Shown piece after piece: positions 18,314 through 27,193 of a stretch of DNA of 47,418 nt. Source of the DNA: Bacteroidales bacterium (lineage in GTDB: Bacteria > Bacteroidota > Bacteroidia > Bacteroidales > UBA932); contig JAFUGJ010000097.1 of NCBI GenBank assembly GCA_017469425.1, forward strand, positions 1 through 47,418. The letters are read 5' to 3'. Position 1 is the first letter of the stretch; the number at the start of each line of letters is the position of its first letter. A program made the translations under genes and the position numbers. The notes beneath the pieces were generated by a model. It saw only the letters and a list, made by a program, of their open reading frames with translations. It was not told the DNA's origin and did no database searches.

Positions 18314-19807
18314 ATGAAGCGTTTACTTAACATCCTGGCCCTTGCGGCGCTGCTTGCCGTACCTGCCCAGCTGAGTGCCAAAGACTATCTGGCCACCGAC
18401 TTCGGGGCCAAGGCCGACGGCGAGACCCTCAACACTGCCATCCTCCAGGCTGCCATCGACTATGCATCCGCTAACGGCGGAGGCCGTGTGATTCTCAGCG
18501 GAGGCGACTTCGTATCCGGAACCATCTACCTCAAGTCCGGCGTCACCCTTCATATCGAAAAGGGCGCCCGCCTGCTCGGTTCGCTCAACCCCTGGGACTA
18601 TGTGCGCGATCCCGATGCCAAATGGACAGCATTCGTATTCAGCATCGCCCAAAAGAACATAGGCATCACCGGCGAAGGCGAAATCAACTGCCGTGGATTC
18701 CTGGTTGCCACCAAGGGCGTCGACTATGCTCATCTCGGCCTCATCGACGACCCCCTGCGCCTGGACCGTCTGCAGGAAGGCAAGCGCCCCGAGAACATCC
18801 ACTTCTTCAAGTGCGAGAACATCATAATGAAGGACATCACCCTGCGCGACCCCGCCAGCTGGAACCAGCAGTACGACAAGTGCCGCAACATCCTTGTGGA
18901 CGGGCTCAAGGTTGACGCGAAATCCTACTGGAACAACGACGGCATCGACATCGTGGACTGCTCCGATGTGATTATCCGCAACTGCGACTTCGACGCAGCC
19001 GACGATGTATATTGCTTCAAGAGCCACAGCAAGGACGGCGTAAGCGAGAACATCCTCGTGGAGAACTGCCGCGGACGCAGCAGCGCCAACGGCATCAAGT
19101 TCGGCACCTACACCCTCGGAAAGTTCAAGCACTTCCGCTTCAGGAACATGTACATCTACGACACCTACCGTTCCGCTATCACCATCGCAACGGTTGACGG
19201 CGCATCCATCGAAGATGTGGAAATCGACGGACTGAAGAGCATCCACACGGGAAATCCCATCTTCATCCGCACCGGTTCCCGCCGCCCCGGCGACAACCCT
19301 TACATGAAGGACATCGTCATCAAGAATGTGTATGCCGAAGTACCGCTCGACAAGCCTGATGCCGGTTACAGCTATGAAGGCCCGGTGGAAGACCTGCCCC
19401 GCAATGTATGCCCCAGCGGCATCCAGGGAATCCCCGGAATGCCCATACAGAATATCACCCTCGAGAACATTGAAATCGTGTATCCCGGGGAGGCAGACCC
19501 CAACTATGCATACCGCGGTTCCTCCAAGGCTGACCTGGAAGCCATCCCCGAACTCGAGAAAAGCTATCCCGAATTCTCCAACTGGAAAGAGCTCCCTGCA
19601 TGGGGATTCTACATCCGCCATGCCGAAGGCGTGACCCTGAAGAATGTGAAAATCACCGTTGCAGGTGAAGACTACCGCCCTGCCATCGTTGCCGACGATG
19701 TGAACGGCATGAACTTCAAGGGCGTGCAGATTATCCAGAACACTGCCGACAAGAAAAAGAAGCAGATTGTCACCAACAATGTCAAGAACTATAAGAACAA
19801 GAAATAA
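18314..19807 (+). CDS. Glycoside hydrolase family 28 protein (polygalacturonase-like), copy 2
   Basis: This 497-residue paralogue of the preceding gene keeps the same layout: signal peptide (MKRLLNILALAALLAVPAQLSA), DYLATDFGAKADGETLNT opening, NNDGID and AADD acidic motifs, then the same CRGRSSANGIKFGT in place of GHG. Long blocks such as YPEFSNWKELPAWGFYIRHA are identical in both copies. The active-site acids are retained, so both are probably enzymes with related but perhaps different substrate choice. It starts 12 bases after copy 1 and its stop overlaps the next start by one base. Confidence 0.88.
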   Translation: MKRLLNILALAALLAVPAQLSAKDYLATDFGAKADGETLNTAILQAAIDYASANGGGRVILSGGDFVSGTIYLKSGVTLHIEKGARLLGSLNPWDYVRDPDAKWTAFVFSIAQKNIGITGEGEINCRGFLVATKGVDYAHLGLIDDPLRLDRLQEGKRPENIHFFKCENIIMKDITLRDPASWNQQYDKCRNILVDGLKVDAKSYWNNDGIDIVDCSDVIIRNCDFDAADDVYCFKSHSKDGVSENILVENCRGRSSANGIKFGTYTLGKFKHFRFRNMYIYDTYRSAITIATVDGASIEDVEIDGLKSIHTGNPIFIRTGSRRPGDNPYMKDIVIKNVYAEVPLDKPDAGYSYEGPVEDLPRNVCPSGIQGIPGMPIQNITLENIEIVYPGEADPNYAYRGSSKADLEAIPELEKSYPEFSNWKELPAWGFYIRHAEGVTLKNVKITVAGEDYRPAIVADDVNGMNFKGVQIIQNTADKKKKQIVTNNVKNYKNKK

Positions 19808-20388
19808 TGAAAAAGATTATTGCAATAGCAGCAGCGGCCCTTCTCTGCATCGGCAGCTTCGCACAGGGAAAAGAGTATCTTGCCTCCTACTTCGGAATCA
19901 AGAGCAACGGTGTGATTGACAACACCACAAGCATCCAGAAAGCAATCGACTACATTGCTGAAAAAGGCGGCGGCACCCTGACCTTCTCGGTGGGCCGTTA
20001 TGTCACCGGAGCCGTATATCTCAGGAGCGGCGTGAACATCCGCCTGGATGCCGCATCCGACATCATCGGAACCGACAGCATCTATGGCTACAAGGGGCAG
20101 AAAGCCATCTTCAACGGCATAGGAGTGGAGAATGTAAGGATTTTCGCCACCCGAGGCAACGGCGTTGTAGACGGTCGCGCTGAACTCGTCCGGGCAAGCT
20201 ACGACGACCAAAAGGCAAAGGGATACCTTGACCCGGCCACTCCCCTTCCCACCTTGTTCTATTTCGAGAACTGCAAGGGTATCAAACTGCAGAAGTTCCT
20301 CTATCGCAACCCTGCCACTCCCGGCAAGTATTACGAAGCCGTGAACAGCGAGGTGAGCGTGGACGGATGCTTTACCGACACGAAATAA
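19807..20388 (+). CDS. Short GH28-like beta-helix protein, lacks the catalytic half
   Basis: This 193-residue exported protein (signal MKKIIAIAAAALLCIGSFAQ) resembles the first ~40% of the two GH28 neighbours: EYLASYFGIKSNGVIDNTTS, YVTGAVYLRSGVNIRLD, NGVVDGRAEL. It stops before the region holding the catalytic Asp residues, after a segment ending CFTDTK. The stop codon overlaps the start of GH78 by one base, so no lost C-terminal half lies downstream. It could be a truncated remnant or a small binding or accessory protein. A functional small protein is favoured by its clean signal peptide and tight coupling on both sides. Confidence 0.7.
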   Translation: MKKIIAIAAAALLCIGSFAQGKEYLASYFGIKSNGVIDNTTSIQKAIDYIAEKGGGTLTFSVGRYVTGAVYLRSGVNIRLDAASDIIGTDSIYGYKGQKAIFNGIGVENVRIFATRGNGVVDGRAELVRASYDDQKAKGYLDPATPLPTLFYFENCKGIKLQKFLYRNPATPGKYYEAVNSEVSVDGCFTDTK

Positions 20389-22556
20389 TGAAAAGAATTA
20401 CGGTATTCGTTGCAGCGCTGCTCTTAACAGCGCTGCAAGTTTTTGCAGAGGGATGGCAGGCCAAATGGATTTCGCGCGCCCACTGCGCAAGCGGCACCAA
20501 CACCTGGGTGGCGTTCCGCAAATCCGTGGATCTGGCATCGGTTCCCGAAAAACTTGACGCAAAGATTGCAGCAGATTCCAAGTATTGGCTCTGGATAAAT
20601 GGCGAGATGGTTGTTACCGACGGAGGGCTGAAACGCGGGCCCGAACCCGGAAGCGGCTACTACGACACTGTCGACATAGCGCCTTATCTTACAAACGGCA
20701 CAAACTGGATAGCCATACTTGTCAACTATTTCGGCAAAAACGGCTTCTCGCACCAGAACAGCGGAACGGTGGCACTGCTTTTCGAGGCCGTCGGGAACGG
20801 CGTGAGCATCATCTCCGACGAAAGCTGGGATGCCTGCGAACATTTCGCCTACGGCATCGCATCCGGCAAGCAGACCAATTACAGGTTGAGTGAAAGCAAT
20901 GTCCGCTACGACGCCCGTCTGTTCGACAACAACTGGGAAAAAGGCGGCTCCAAAAAGATGGGCTCGGCTTTCGAAATCGGCGTGAAACCAGGCAATGCGC
21001 CCCTCGGAAAACTTATCCCCAGGCCCATTCCCATGTGGAAGAATCATGGACTGAGGAACTACGAGAGCGTCCGCCGCAGCGGCGACACCCTGATTTGCAC
21101 CCTCCCCTACAATGCCCAGTTCTCCCCCTACATGGAACTGAATGCCCAGGAAGGGAAAACCATACGCCTTGTTACCGACCACGATATTGTGGGCGGCGAG
21201 AAATGCGTAAGCGGCGAATACATCACCACGAACGGCTCCCAAGTCTACGAACACCTTCCCTGGATGAACGGCCAGTACATGTACTACATTGTTCCGGAGG
21301 GGGTTGAAATCAGCAAGGTCCAGTTCCGCGAGACTTCCTACGATACGGAATTTTCCGGCTACTTCCGCTGCGACGACGAAATTCTCAACAGCTATTGGCA
21401 GAAAGCGCAGCGCACTCTTCTCGTGTGCATGCGCGACACTTATATGGACTGCCCCGACCGTGAGCGGGCGCAATGGTGGGGCGACGAAGTGCATGAACTT
21501 ACCGAAGCGTTCTACGCCCTGAGCCCTTCCTCCCGGGCCCTGGCCCGAAAGGGGATGCTCGAAATGTGCAGCTGGGCAAAGCCGGACGGGGCCATGTATG
21601 CTCCGGTTCCCTGCTCCAACTGGTACAGGGAGCTCGCACAGCAAAGCCTCGCATCCGTAGGCTGGTTCGGATTTCACAACTACTGGTTCTACAGCGGCGA
21701 CAGTTCCGTCATTCCCGAAGTATATCCAGCCGTTCACAAATATCTGCACGAATGCTGGCAGATTGATGCGGACGACCTTCCCACCGAGCGTACCAAGGGA
21801 TGGAATTGGGCGGATGCCGGAGAAGGGATAGACAGGCCCGCCCTGCTGCATCCGTGGTATTACCTCGCGCTAAAGGGAGAACAGGCCCTTGCACAGCAAC
21901 TCGACAAGATGGACGATGTGGGGCAGGACGAGGGGATGATGGATAGGCTCAGGGAATCTTACAACCGCCTCTACTGGGATGGAGACTGCTACAGGACTCC
22001 CGGTTACGAAGGCCCCGCCGACGACCGCGTGCAGGCAATGGCGGTGGTTGCCGGACTGGCATCACCGGACAAATATCCTGCGATTGCAAAGATTCTTGAC
22101 AGCAGATGGAATGCCGAGACTTACATGATGCGATATGTGATAGATGCTTACTTCATCATGGGCATGCCCGAAAAAGCCATCTCCCGCATGAAAGCATACG
22201 CTCTCAGGGTAATGAAAGACGATTACAGCACCCTGTGGGAGCATCTTGACCATAAGAATTCAAGCAATCATGCCTGGAGCGGACACGGCATCATCCACAT
22301 GGGCCAGAGGATAGCCGGAATCGAGCCGACAAAGCCCGCCTTCCGCGAATTCAGCATCAAGCCTCAGATGGGCAGCCTGAAGCATGTTGAAGCGGGGCTG
22401 GAGACTTCTTTCGGAATGATTGAAGTAACCCTCGACCGCAAGGGCAAGCGCATCAATGCAACCATAAGCGTTCCCGAAGGCACGAATGCCGTTTATACCG
22501 ACTCCCGCGGCAGGAAAGAGACCCTTCCCGCCGGGAAGCACAGAATAACTTTATAG
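20388..22556 (+). CDS. Glycoside hydrolase family 78 alpha-L-rhamnosidase
   Basis: ATG 20388 is chosen because it gives a signal peptide (MKRITVFVAALLLTALQVFA) and a one-base overlap with the preceding stop; an earlier in-frame start at 20367 lies inside that gene. The 722-residue protein has N-terminal beta domains (WQAKWISRA, ADSKYWLWINGE) and an (alpha/alpha)6 barrel with DCPDRERAQWWGDEVHE from residue 354, the GH78 acid motif. TLWEHLDHKNSSNHAWSG lies near the C-terminus, followed by a beta-sandwich. GH78 enzymes remove terminal alpha-L-rhamnose by an inverting mechanism. It closes the plus-strand operon and faces the GH106 gene, another rhamnosidase family, only 19 bases away. Confidence 0.9.
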   Translation: MKRITVFVAALLLTALQVFAEGWQAKWISRAHCASGTNTWVAFRKSVDLASVPEKLDAKIAADSKYWLWINGEMVVTDGGLKRGPEPGSGYYDTVDIAPYLTNGTNWIAILVNYFGKNGFSHQNSGTVALLFEAVGNGVSIISDESWDACEHFAYGIASGKQTNYRLSESNVRYDARLFDNNWEKGGSKKMGSAFEIGVKPGNAPLGKLIPRPIPMWKNHGLRNYESVRRSGDTLICTLPYNAQFSPYMELNAQEGKTIRLVTDHDIVGGEKCVSGEYITTNGSQVYEHLPWMNGQYMYYIVPEGVEISKVQFRETSYDTEFSGYFRCDDEILNSYWQKAQRTLLVCMRDTYMDCPDRERAQWWGDEVHELTEAFYALSPSSRALARKGMLEMCSWAKPDGAMYAPVPCSNWYRELAQQSLASVGWFGFHNYWFYSGDSSVIPEVYPAVHKYLHECWQIDADDLPTERTKGWNWADAGEGIDRPALLHPWYYLALKGEQALAQQLDKMDDVGQDEGMMDRLRESYNRLYWDGDCYRTPGYEGPADDRVQAMAVVAGLASPDKYPAIAKILDSRWNAETYMMRYVIDAYFIMGMPEKAISRMKAYALRVMKDDYSTLWEHLDHKNSSNHAWSGHGIIHMGQRIAGIEPTKPAFREFSIKPQMGSLKHVEAGLETSFGMIEVTLDRKGKRINATISVPEGTNAVYTDSRGRKETLPAGKHRITL

Positions 22557-22575
22557 CAATTTAGCAACAGGAACG

Positions 22576-25398
22576 CTAATACACCGTAACGGGGCCGATG
22601 AGCCCTGAGGGCTTGAGGGGCGTGTTGCGGCGGATTACGAAGCGCTGGGCGTTGCGGTTGTCCTTCAGTGTCAGCATGTAATTGCTCATGAGCGTCGTCA
22701 CCTTCACCTCGACGGTGTTGTCGCCAGCCTTGAACAGCCCTGCCACATCAATTACGGGCTCGCCATACCAGTGAAGGCCTGCAGCCTTTCCATTCACGGA
22801 AACCTCGGCAATGTATCCCACATTTCCGAGGTTTATGTATTTCGGAAGGGTGCTGCCTGCAGGAATGCTGACCACGGCGGTATAGGTGGCCGTACCCATG
22901 AAGTTCTTGTAGCTGTCCGTATCTTTCAGGTCAACCAAATCCTTCATCTGTGTTGAAGGCACATCGGGAACTTCGGGATTGACAAAGCTGACGCTCCAGT
23001 CCTTGACTTCGATGGCGTTTTCACCCGAAACAGGCTTGCGGCTGAATGCAGGAGCGGAGCCGGAAAGCTTGTTGAACATGAATACGAAACTTTCCGAAGG
23101 GCCGAAATCGAAATGTACCTTTCCGGATGCATCAAGCTTGAGGGCATAGCGCTTTCCACTTGCAGGATCGTAAATCCACGCCTTCCTGCCTTTGGTAACT
23201 GAAGCGGGGAAAACGATGTCGGTGGACTTGCCTTCCAGACGGCTGGCATTCACAAAGAGGAAGAAGTCGCTGCCGTCGTCCATGGTATAGCGGTTCTGGA
23301 GCAGGAAACGGTCGGGATTGCTGATTTCAACCGAATGGGGCAGATTGTATTTGTGCATTACATCGGTGTACCACTCAAGGAAATGATCGCCCTCCGGCTT
23401 GGGCAGAAGGATGAAGCGGCCTGTAGCTGCAAGCTCGTTCACAATAGCCTTGATACGGGCATCGCGGGCTTCGAAATCGCTCATTCCCACCGACTTATCC
23501 GGATACTTCTCGATGCAGAACACCCGTCCGCCGCCAAGCACGAACTCGCGTATCTTTTCCATGGCTTCAACCGTGGTGCCTCCGACCTCGACAAGGAAGA
23601 GTTCGCCATACTTCTTGGGGCCGTAGCAGAGTTTGCCGTTCTTTACGGTGGAACCTGCAAGTATGTTTTCCGACACATAGTCGGCTCCGCCTCCGTTTTT
23701 GTGGATGGCTTCCCATACCAGCGAGGTATAGGGAACATTCAGCTTGACGGGGAAAGGCTCGGTCTGCACGCCCATCGTGGACCAGAGGTCGGCATTGGCG
23801 GGGAGGATTGCGATGTCGGTATACATGTCGGCATTGCGCACAAGGGCGCCGAGGCGGGCACGATACTCGTTCAGCAGATGCCAGTAAGGCCACCAGGTGT
23901 TCTTCTCGTTATAGTAACTGCCGTACTGCACCCATCCGGGGAAGGGGGCATCCTTGGGGGAATAGTTGAATCCGTGCCACACCGAATGGGTGATGCCCGA
24001 AATGCAGCTCATGTCGGAACCAACCTTCAGGTACTCCAGCGAAGTGGAGAAGACATTGTAGGTATTCGTCATTTCCTCGCAGCTCACCAGGCGCTTTCCC
24101 GTAAGATGGGCGGCGGAAGAAACATATTTGTCTATCATAGTATATGCGCGGCCGCGGCGGTAGTCCTCGTCACCCATTTCTTCTCCTACCACATGGCGCA
24201 GCCAGTTGGTGGTCCAGGACTCCCCTTCCGGGATGTCGAGCCCCATGGAGGTTTCCTCGATGAAGAATCCGCATCCGTAAGCCTGGGCGCGGGATTTCAC
24301 CCCGTGTTCGCGGGCCCACTGCTCGTAAACTTTGAAGAACCGCTCTTCCAGAAGTTCGGCCTTGGTAAGTTCAAAGTCGTAACGCGCACGGTTCACCTGG
24401 TTCTGGAACTTTTCGCCTTTGGCGCACCCGTAATTGAAGTCCTCCACCTCTCCGAGCCTGCGGAGCTTGAACATGGTGAAAGGGAGCCACGGAAGGATGT
24501 CGTAGCCCCTGCGGGCTTTGAACTCCTCGGCGAAGTCCGCAGTCCAGTTGGCGCCTTCAAGTTCCATGCTGTCTACGAAGAAAGCCCTGAGATACTGGTT
24601 GAGAGGGCCGAGCTTGGCTTCAATCCGGTCCGACATGCGGTCGAGGTACTTTCTCACAGCCACGGCATTCATGTGGTCCAGGATAGGACCTGCCGCACCA
24701 GGGGCACCGTTGATTACGCTGGCGAAGGACTCGTATTTTACCATATAATACACCTGCCACTTCCCTGAAGGGATTTTTGTGCGGAGCACCCCGTCCTTGA
24801 CGCGGTCGGTAATGTCCATGGCCTCGGAAAGGTCGTTTACGGGATCGGGAACAAGGAGGGCCTTGAGCAGCTGGGGCTGGCGGCTCGGATTGGGAATCGA
24901 CACCTTGGGATCCAGTTCCTTGAACACATGGAAGAGCGATTTGTCGTAAAGGGCGCCTCCGGTTGCCTTGTCGCAATATGTCAGGATTACGGAAGCCCGT
25001 TCGTCGCGCGGCAGGGTTTCAGCGCCGAAAGGCCAGCCGGAACCTACGATAAGATCGCAGGTCATTCCAATCTTCTTCGCTTCGTCGAACGCTACGGCAA
25101 GCATGTCAATCCACGCATCGCTCAGCCACACCAGCGACTTGCGCCCGACGGCATCCTCGGCCCTGCCGGGAAAGGAAATGGGGTTTATCTCAACGCCTGC
25201 GATGCCTGCATCTTTGAGCAGATTCATTTCGCGGCGGATTTCAGCCTCATCCACACGATCACCGTTCCACCACCAGCGCACATAGGGCCTGTATGCATCG
25301 GAAGGGTTCTGGAAAGCCTGCCAAACAGCCTTTGAAGAAGTGGCTCCAAGGGGCAGGATGAAAAGCAGGGAGGCAATCAGGGCAAAAAGCTTTTTCAT
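22576..25398 (-). CDS. Glycoside hydrolase family 106 alpha-L-rhamnosidase
   Basis: This 940-residue exported protein has a signal peptide (MKKLFALIASLLFILPLGA). The GH106 hallmark RPYVRWWWNGDRVDEAEIRR is followed by LLKDAGIAGVEINP, then CDLIVGSGWPFG, FFVDSMELEGANW and later beta-rich domains ending in GLIGPVTVY. Known GH106 members are calcium-dependent, inverting alpha-L-rhamnosidases, often acting on rhamnogalacturonans. Length is within the family's wide range. Its ATG overlaps the stop of the ADP-ribosylglycohydrolase-like gene (ATGA), so the two are translationally coupled. It converges on the GH78 gene. Confidence 0.88.
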   Translation of the reverse strand: MKKLFALIASLLFILPLGATSSKAVWQAFQNPSDAYRPYVRWWWNGDRVDEAEIRREMNLLKDAGIAGVEINPISFPGRAEDAVGRKSLVWLSDAWIDMLAVAFDEAKKIGMTCDLIVGSGWPFGAETLPRDERASVILTYCDKATGGALYDKSLFHVFKELDPKVSIPNPSRQPQLLKALLVPDPVNDLSEAMDITDRVKDGVLRTKIPSGKWQVYYMVKYESFASVINGAPGAAGPILDHMNAVAVRKYLDRMSDRIEAKLGPLNQYLRAFFVDSMELEGANWTADFAEEFKARRGYDILPWLPFTMFKLRRLGEVEDFNYGCAKGEKFQNQVNRARYDFELTKAELLEERFFKVYEQWAREHGVKSRAQAYGCGFFIEETSMGLDIPEGESWTTNWLRHVVGEEMGDEDYRRGRAYTMIDKYVSSAAHLTGKRLVSCEEMTNTYNVFSTSLEYLKVGSDMSCISGITHSVWHGFNYSPKDAPFPGWVQYGSYYNEKNTWWPYWHLLNEYRARLGALVRNADMYTDIAILPANADLWSTMGVQTEPFPVKLNVPYTSLVWEAIHKNGGGADYVSENILAGSTVKNGKLCYGPKKYGELFLVEVGGTTVEAMEKIREFVLGGGRVFCIEKYPDKSVGMSDFEARDARIKAIVNELAATGRFILLPKPEGDHFLEWYTDVMHKYNLPHSVEISNPDRFLLQNRYTMDDGSDFFLFVNASRLEGKSTDIVFPASVTKGRKAWIYDPASGKRYALKLDASGKVHFDFGPSESFVFMFNKLSGSAPAFSRKPVSGENAIEVKDWSVSFVNPEVPDVPSTQMKDLVDLKDTDSYKNFMGTATYTAVVSIPAGSTLPKYINLGNVGYIAEVSVNGKAAGLHWYGEPVIDVAGLFKAGDNTVEVKVTTLMSNYMLTLKDNRNAQRFVIRRNTPLKPSGLIGPVTVY

Positions 25399-26975
25399 TC
25401 GTCAATGTGTTTTACGGGTGCGGGTTTGTCGGAGAAGATGTTGATATAGTCAACCACCATGTTGATGTCGCCGGGTTTGTTCGTCCAGTTCAGCGCAACC
25501 TTGTGCCGGCCGAGAGGGAGGTCCCAGATGCCGCAGATTTCGCGCGACTGTCCGTTCCCGGCAGTGGGAAGCTGGACGGTCTTTGCAAGTTTGCCGTCGA
25601 CCCAGACTTCAATATTGGCTTCATAATCCTTCACATTGTAAGGCTTGGGCAGGTTGAAGTGATAGGTCAGCACAAAGCCCTTGCCCTCGAATGAATATTC
25701 GCCCATCTGCCAGGGGGTTTTCTTTATATCCTTCTTTGCAACGGGCCAGTGGCCTTCGAATCCCTGTTCCAGACGCACGGCCTGGGGCTTCTGCGTCTTG
25801 ATTGTCACGGAAGGGCCGTCGGTGCTGCCGCCGTTCTTTTCAATCACCTGAAGGGCCTGCTTGAAACTCATCTTGCAGGCGCGGTTGAGCGAAATGTCCG
25901 TATACGCGAAATCACGGTCTTCCACCTCATATATGGGGAGCTTCCAGTATTCGGGAATCCTGTTGAAACCGAGGATGGTGCCGAGGATGCCGCCAGCCGA
26001 AGCGGGATTGCAGTCGGAGTCGTATGCGCAGCGGGTGGAGATGTCAATGGTGCGGTAGAAATTGCCTTTGCCGTAGAGCAGGCCGATGACTATGTAGGCG
26101 CTGTTGATTACGGCATCGATGTTGAATGCGGAGTTGAACCCCGAAGGGCAGCCGATGTCGAAACCGTATTTCTCGTTGGCAAGAGCCCAGGTAATGTGCC
26201 AGTTGTCGGGATACTGCTCCCACCATTTGATGACATCGGTGATGCATTTGTAGTAGCGGCTCTGCGCAGGAACGGTCTTGATGGCTTCCTTCACGATGAA
26301 GGGGATGTCGTCGGTCACGAAAGCCAGGGCATACATTGCAGCCACATACACGCCGCCGTACCATCCGTCGCCATAGTTCATGATATGGCCGATTTCATCG
26401 GTATAGCCCACAGCGGAATTCACCATGCCCGGAGCCATGATTCCGGCGTAGTCGGCCTCTATCTGGAAGTCGATGTCGTCGGAATGTGCATTATTGCGCC
26501 AGTCGCCCGATGCGGGAGGCATGATGCCGTGAAGGATGTTATAGCGTGCCTGCAGGTTAGCGTGCCAGAGAGGATATCCGGCATTGGCGAAAGCCTTGGC
26601 AAAACTCTCCACGGGAGCGTCCAGCCCTTCCCTGTCGAACACTTCTACGAAGGTAAGGTCCATATAGACATCGTCATAGAGCCCGGGAGCATGGTCGTAC
26701 CACCATTTTATCTTGTGCTCATCCCACTCTATTACATATTCGTCCGGAATGAAGTTGGAGAACTTGAACTCGGTGGGACCTCCGTAGGTGCAGCCTATCA
26801 CCTGCCCCGCCCAGGCACCGCGGATTTTGTCCTGGAGAGCCTGCTTGCTGATGGTAACCTCGGAAGGGAGCACCGTTGTTTTTGCTTTCTTGGATTTCGC
26901 TTGGGCGGAACTGCCTGCGGCTCCGGCAAGAATCATGCTTCCTGCCACCAGAGCAAATATGACGCGTAATTTCAT
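25395..26975 (-). CDS. Secreted ADP-ribosylglycohydrolase-fold protein of a polysaccharide locus
   Basis: The 526-residue protein has a signal peptide (MKLRVIFALVAGSMILAGAA) and an ADP-ribosylglycohydrolase-type helical domain. IRGAWAGQVIGCTYGGP is followed by a first acidic pair Asp101-Asp102 in LYDDVYMDL and a second metal motif DSDCN at residues 319-323 in AYDSDCNPASAGGILG. In classical members the second motif is DxDT; here Cys replaces Thr. A C-terminal beta-sandwich (about residues 390-520, VKDYEANIEVWVDG) resembles a carbohydrate-binding module. Export and coupling to GH106 argue against intracellular de-ADP-ribosylation and suggest a sugar substrate. That role is inferred. Confidence 0.8.
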   Translation of the reverse strand: MKLRVIFALVAGSMILAGAAGSSAQAKSKKAKTTVLPSEVTISKQALQDKIRGAWAGQVIGCTYGGPTEFKFSNFIPDEYVIEWDEHKIKWWYDHAPGLYDDVYMDLTFVEVFDREGLDAPVESFAKAFANAGYPLWHANLQARYNILHGIMPPASGDWRNNAHSDDIDFQIEADYAGIMAPGMVNSAVGYTDEIGHIMNYGDGWYGGVYVAAMYALAFVTDDIPFIVKEAIKTVPAQSRYYKCITDVIKWWEQYPDNWHITWALANEKYGFDIGCPSGFNSAFNIDAVINSAYIVIGLLYGKGNFYRTIDISTRCAYDSDCNPASAGGILGTILGFNRIPEYWKLPIYEVEDRDFAYTDISLNRACKMSFKQALQVIEKNGGSTDGPSVTIKTQKPQAVRLEQGFEGHWPVAKKDIKKTPWQMGEYSFEGKGFVLTYHFNLPKPYNVKDYEANIEVWVDGKLAKTVQLPTAGNGQSREICGIWDLPLGRHKVALNWTNKPGDINMVVDYINIFSDKPAPVKHIDE

Positions 26976-26997
26976 AATGGTTGAAAAGATTAACTTT

Positions 26998-27005
26998 CAA
27001 ATTTA
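26998..27005 (-). promoter_or_regulatory. Bacteroidota -7 box for the ADP-ribosylglycohydrolase-like/GH106 operon
   Basis: The minus strand reads TAAATTTG, an exact TAnnTTTG match, 22 bases upstream of the ATG at 26975. It sits directly downstream of the hairpin at 27019-27048, which would separate this operon from mltD. Confidence 0.6.
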
Positions 27006-27018
27006 GCAAATAAAAACA

Positions 27019-27048
27019 TTGAAGGCAACACCTGTGTGCTGCCTTCAA
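27019..27048 (-). terminator. Rho-independent-type terminator after mltD
   Basis: A perfect 9-bp inverted repeat (TTGAAGGCA / TGCCTTCAA) with a 12-base loop is followed on the minus strand by a T-rich stretch (TGTTTTTATTT). This orientation would end transcripts coming from mltD at 27194, about 150 bases downstream of its stop, just before the promoter of the next operon. Confidence 0.65.
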
Positions 27049-27193
27049 GTCATTTTCTCAAATCTGCAAGTTTACAGAACTGCCGAGAACACCGTTGCTA
27101 AAAAAATCTGGAACCTTTTCATAACTGCACCATTAAATAACCTCTTATAAGATGCAGGCAGCATGGCTTTCGTTGCGCGGAAGCGAAAAAAAA

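Noticed and set aside
23335-24768. 477-codon open frame antisense to GH106, plus similar long frames opposite GH28, GH78 and the ARH-fold gene
   Set aside because: GC-rich sense genes with biased third positions leave the opposite strand open; no motifs or start signals support these frames.
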